Assembly: GCA_002718935.1 (NCBI GenBank)
Contig: PBFV01000056.1
Span: forward strand, 9,308-16,727
Direction of reading: 5' to 3'
DNA: 7,420 bases
Source of the DNA: Verrucomicrobiales bacterium
Lineage (GTDB): Bacteria > Verrucomicrobiota > Verrucomicrobiia > Limisphaerales > UBA1100
Shown: piece after piece, positions 5,586 to 7,420 of the stretch
How the letters are laid out: every line of letters starts with the position of its first letter
Numbering within the stretch: the first letter of the stretch is position 1
Made by a program: the position numbers and the translations under genes
The notes under the pieces: model-generated
Databases searched by the model: none
Seen by the model: the letters and a program-made list of their open reading frames with translations, nothing else
Told to the model about the DNA's origin: nothing

Positions 5586-6728
5586 CTAGTTGACCTGCAC
5601 GAGATCCACTTTGCTATCCGCGATTACGAAGCTCACGGTGGCGGCCACCAGCCGGTTGCCGGCGCGGAAGCGCATCATCCGGTACACCCACGTGTCACCC
5701 AGCCGCTGATCCGGCGGGCCAAAGGCAGCCAATAATGTGGCCGTGGGTTTGCCCTTGTAGATGCCGGTGATCTGCGCGGTGGTCCAAATATTGCGGCGGC
5801 CGATGGCGTTGGGATTGGGCTTGGCATTTTCCGGCGCGGTGACGTTCGGAGGCGGCTTGGGTGTTTCGCCGGTAGCGGCGGTGCCGAGTGCCGCGATGAG
5901 TTCGCCTTTGGCATTCCAGCGCTTGTCGCTGAGCATTTGGCCGTCCTTGTAGGTGGCTTCCTGAATCTTTACTCCATTGGTGTCCCACACCGCGAGCCGG
6001 TCCAGTTGGCCTTCGGAAAAATTCTGCTGCCGCTTGAGCTTGCCGTTGGCATGCCATTCCAAATGCGCGCCAACCGGCCGGCTGCCGTCCCAGCGCGCTT
6101 CCCAGGCCTTGTTGTCGTTTTCGTACCAACCGGCGGAGATTCCCTGATTCTCGCCGTTCGCGTAGGGCGTGACACTGCGCCGTTTGCCATTGCCAAAGAA
6201 TTCCACGAAATCGCCGTGTAGTTTACCGTTCTTCCATTGCGCCTCGGAAATTTTGCGGCCGGTTTCATCAAAGGTAATCTCCATGCCCTGCTGCTGATCG
6301 GCGGCGTAGGTGGTGGTGGTGCGGGCGGCGCCACTTTCGTAATACTCGACGGCTTGACCGTGGATTTTTCCATTCTGCAACGGCAGCTCGTATTCCTTTT
6401 TGCCGCTTGGATACCAGCCGACAATGGTGCCGACCGGGATGCCGTTTTGCATGTTGGCCTCGGTTTTTTTCTGGCCGCTCTTGTACCACTCAATGGCGGG
6501 GCCCTGTTGCAGGCCGTCCTTGAATTCCACCTTGTAGCTTTTGACGCCGTTGGAATGGTAATCGATGACGGGGCCGGTGTAGGGATCCGTGTCGCCCACG
6601 GCGTAGTAGCGGCCCTTGTCCTCGAACAGCTGGCCTGAGCCTCGCACCGCCGGCCCGGTATCGCCACCACCACAGCCCCACCAGCCCACCACGGCTACGG
6701 CGTAAAGGAAGAGTGCCCCTCGTTCCAT
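5586..6728 (-). CDS. YwqK/MORN_2-type repeat lipoprotein with BamE-like C-terminus
   Basis: This 380-residue predicted lipoprotein starts MERGALFLYAVAVVGWWGC, with a hydrophobic stretch ending in a lipobox-like WWGC, so C19 would be acylated after signal peptidase II cleavage. Residues 60-273 hold nine tandem repeats, seven of 24 and two of 23 residues, of the pattern NGxxK...(K)NGxxxGxxxxWY, as in YwqK-family (MORN_2) proteins. A partial unit precedes them and another follows. A Pro-rich linker (282-311) leads to a C-terminal region (about 312-380). Its features (ITGIYKGKPTATLLAAFGPP, then GDTWVYR, then a VSFVI strand) resemble the BamE/SmpA fold. That match is by eye only. The ATG at 6728 is chosen over the in-frame ATG at 6806 because it gives a proper signal peptide and follows an excellent promoter. 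Databases often label such repeats as YwqK antitoxin, but no toxin gene is adjacent. Confidence 0.87.
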   Translation of the reverse strand: MERGALFLYAVAVVGWWGCGGGDTGPAVRGSGQLFEDKGRYYAVGDTDPYTGPVIDYHSNGVKSYKVEFKDGLQQGPAIEWYKSGQKKTEANMQNGIPVGTIVGWYPSGKKEYELPLQNGKIHGQAVEYYESGAARTTTTYAADQQQGMEITFDETGRKISEAQWKNGKLHGDFVEFFGNGKRRSVTPYANGENQGISAGWYENDNKAWEARWDGSRPVGAHLEWHANGKLKRQQNFSEGQLDRLAVWDTNGVKIQEATYKDGQMLSDKRWNAKGELIAALGTAATGETPKPPPNVTAPENAKPNPNAIGRRNIWTTAQITGIYKGKPTATLLAAFGPPDQRLGDTWVYRMMRFRAGNRLVAATVSFVIADSKVDLVQVN

Positions 6729-6734
6729 GTGGCA

Positions 6735-6763
6735 ACCTAAGCCCATCACGGGCGGGTTGTCAA
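6735..6763 (-). promoter_or_regulatory. Strong candidate promoter of the repeat-lipoprotein gene
   Basis: On the minus strand a perfect TTGACA -35 (6763-6758), a 17-bp spacer and TTAGGT -10 (6740-6735) are followed after 6 nt by the ATG at 6728. This is the best sigma70 match in the window, and it predicts transcription starting on the A of the start codon. No Shine-Dalgarno sequence can be accommodated, so the mRNA is predicted to be leaderless. Confidence 0.65.
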
Positions 6764-6809
6764 TCAACGCAGCCTTTTCCGCGCAGCGTTTTTTTGGTAA
6801 ACCCACCGC

Positions 6810-6823
6810 GGCGCTGGGGCGCC
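6810..6823. repeat. Short GC inverted repeat upstream of the antiporter gene
   Basis: GGCGC (6810-6814), loop TGGG and GCGCC (6819-6823) form a 5-bp palindromic hairpin in the 105-bp divergent gap between the lipoprotein and antiporter genes. It abuts an AT-rich run that holds a possible -10 for the antiporter (CATTAT, 6823-6828). It might be an operator, but the arms are short enough to be chance. Confidence 0.25.
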
Positions 6824-6838
6824 ATTATTAAAAATGGC
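6821..6838. repeat. Inverted repeat spanning the antiporter start codon
   Basis: GCCATT (6821-6826) and AATGGC (6833-6838) are perfect 6-bp arms around ATTAAA, and the right arm contains the ATG of the antiporter gene. It overlaps both the presumed -10 and the start codon. A DNA-binding site or a start-masking hairpin is possible. Confidence 0.3.
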
Positions 6839-7420
6839 TTTATCATTCGTGGCAATCCTCACGGTGGCATGCGGCATGGCACTGCTGGCCAAGCGGCTGC
6901 GGCTGCCGTATACAGTGGTGTTGGTGGCCGCGGGCCTGATCGTCAGCGCGCTGGCCTCCTTGGGCTCGGCGGATACACTGGGACTGGACATCCACTTGAG
7001 CCCGGAGCTGCTACTGCAGTTGTTCCTGCCCATCCTGCTTTTTGAGGCCGCGTTTCATGTGGACCTCACAAAATTCCTCGAAAACAAACGGGCCATTTTG
7101 TCGATGGCCATCCCGGGCGTCATCGTGGGTATGCTGCTCACCACAGTACTGTTTATGGGCGGCGCAGCGGTGCTGAATCTGGGCCTCGATTGGCAACTGG
7201 TGCTGCTCGCCGCGGCGATGTTGGCAGCGACGGATCCGATCTCGGTGGTGGCGCTCTTCAAGGAATTTACGGTGTCCAAGCGGCTGGGGATTATTGTTGA
7301 GGGTGAGAGCCTCATTAACGACGGCATCGCCGTGGTGCTCTTTGCCGTGGTGGTGAAAATCACGGCCGCGCATCTGGGCCTGAAGCTGCCGCATTTTGGT
7401 GATGCTACGGAGGTGCAGGC
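6834..7420 (+). CDS. CPA1-family Na+/H+ antiporter (NhaP-like), 3' end outside window
   Basis: These are the first 195 residues of a cation/proton antiporter that exchanges Na+ (or K+) for protons across the inner membrane, serving pH and sodium homeostasis. About six hydrophobic segments are visible: roughly residues 1-20, 26-44, 57-77, 87-109, 120-142 and 151-175. The motifs are those of CPA1 proteins: PILLFEAAFHVDL (66-78), ATDPISVVALFKE (132-144, the TDP unwound-helix motif) and EGESLINDGIAVVLF (156-170), where N162-D163 is the ion-binding ND pair of the electroneutral branch. The start at 6834 gives a first helix directly, without a leader, and no Shine-Dalgarno is seen. The remaining helices and any cytoplasmic TrkA-C or CBS tail lie beyond the window. 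The NhaP versus NhaK/YjcE-type subgroup is undecided. Confidence 0.92.
   Translation, partial: MALSFVAILTVACGMALLAKRLRLPYTVVLVAAGLIVSALASLGSADTLGLDIHLSPELLLQLFLPILLFEAAFHVDLTKFLENKRAILSMAIPGVIVGMLLTTVLFMGGAAVLNLGLDWQLVLLAAAMLAATDPISVVALFKEFTVSKRLGIIVEGESLINDGIAVVLFAVVVKITAAHLGLKLPHFGDATEVQ

Noticed and set aside
5586..6728. YwqK-type toxin-antitoxin module
   Set aside because: The repeats match YwqK-type proteins, but the neighbours are an esterase and an antiporter and no toxin-like gene is present.
6789..6795. Seven-T run as an intrinsic terminator
   Set aside because: No stable stem precedes it on the plus strand, and no gene ends there; both flanking genes start outward from this gap.
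6729..6806. Longer lipoprotein start at ATG 6806
   Set aside because: It would bury the signal peptide behind 26 residues and lie upstream of the best promoter in the window.
1..7420. CRISPR arrays, tRNA/rRNA genes, insertion sequences or attachment sites
   Set aside because: No regularly spaced direct repeats, RNA gene signatures, transposase motifs or terminal repeats were found. The only tandem repetition is the protein-level repeat in the lipoprotein and the acidic ScpB tail.

Overview
The window looks like ordinary chromosome from a GC-rich Gram-negative bacterium. A KdsD-type arabinose-5-phosphate isomerase (Kdo/LPS synthesis), a lipoprotein with a lipobox and two exported proteins imply an outer membrane. 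The mix of ScpA/ScpB, a fused chorismate mutase-prephenate dehydratase, an exported esterase-like hydrolase and a YwqK-repeat lipoprotein, with no visible Shine-Dalgarno sequences, would suit Verrucomicrobiota or a related PVC lineage. That placement is an inference from gene content and style, not a demonstrated assignment.

Layout. Positions 1-635 (minus) hold the N-terminal 211 residues of a histone-deacetylase-family deacetylase that runs off the left edge. It diverges across a 94-bp gap from a compact plus-strand operon: scpA (730-1497), scpB (1511-2326) and pheA (2323-3384, overlapping scpB by 4 bp). Three more plus-strand genes follow, each with its own promoter-like element: kdsD (3456-4445), a small exported DUF4177-like protein (4527-4802) and an exported alpha/beta hydrolase (4843-5580). 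A minus-strand lipoprotein of about nine YwqK/MORN_2-type repeats with a BamE-like C-terminus (5586-6728) converges on the hydrolase with only 5 bp between stops. It diverges from a CPA1-type Na+/H+ antiporter (6834 onward) that is cut by the right edge. No gap between genes exceeds about 105 bp. I saw no RNA genes, CRISPR, mobile elements or signs of transfer.

How the genes relate. ScpA and ScpB are the kleisin and winged-helix partners of SMC in chromosome segregation. pheA makes phenylpyruvate for phenylalanine and is probably co-translated with scpB for reasons of expression rather than function. kdsD feeds Kdo synthesis. The other genes are individual envelope, export or transport functions with no evident shared pathway.

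The most interesting signal is regulatory. Genes that begin a transcription unit repeatedly carry a sigma70-like -35/-10 pair whose -10 element ends only 5-9 nt before the start codon (14 nt for scpA), with no Shine-Dalgarno sequence. This implies leaderless or nearly leaderless mRNAs. I did not find a convincing new multi-gene system here.
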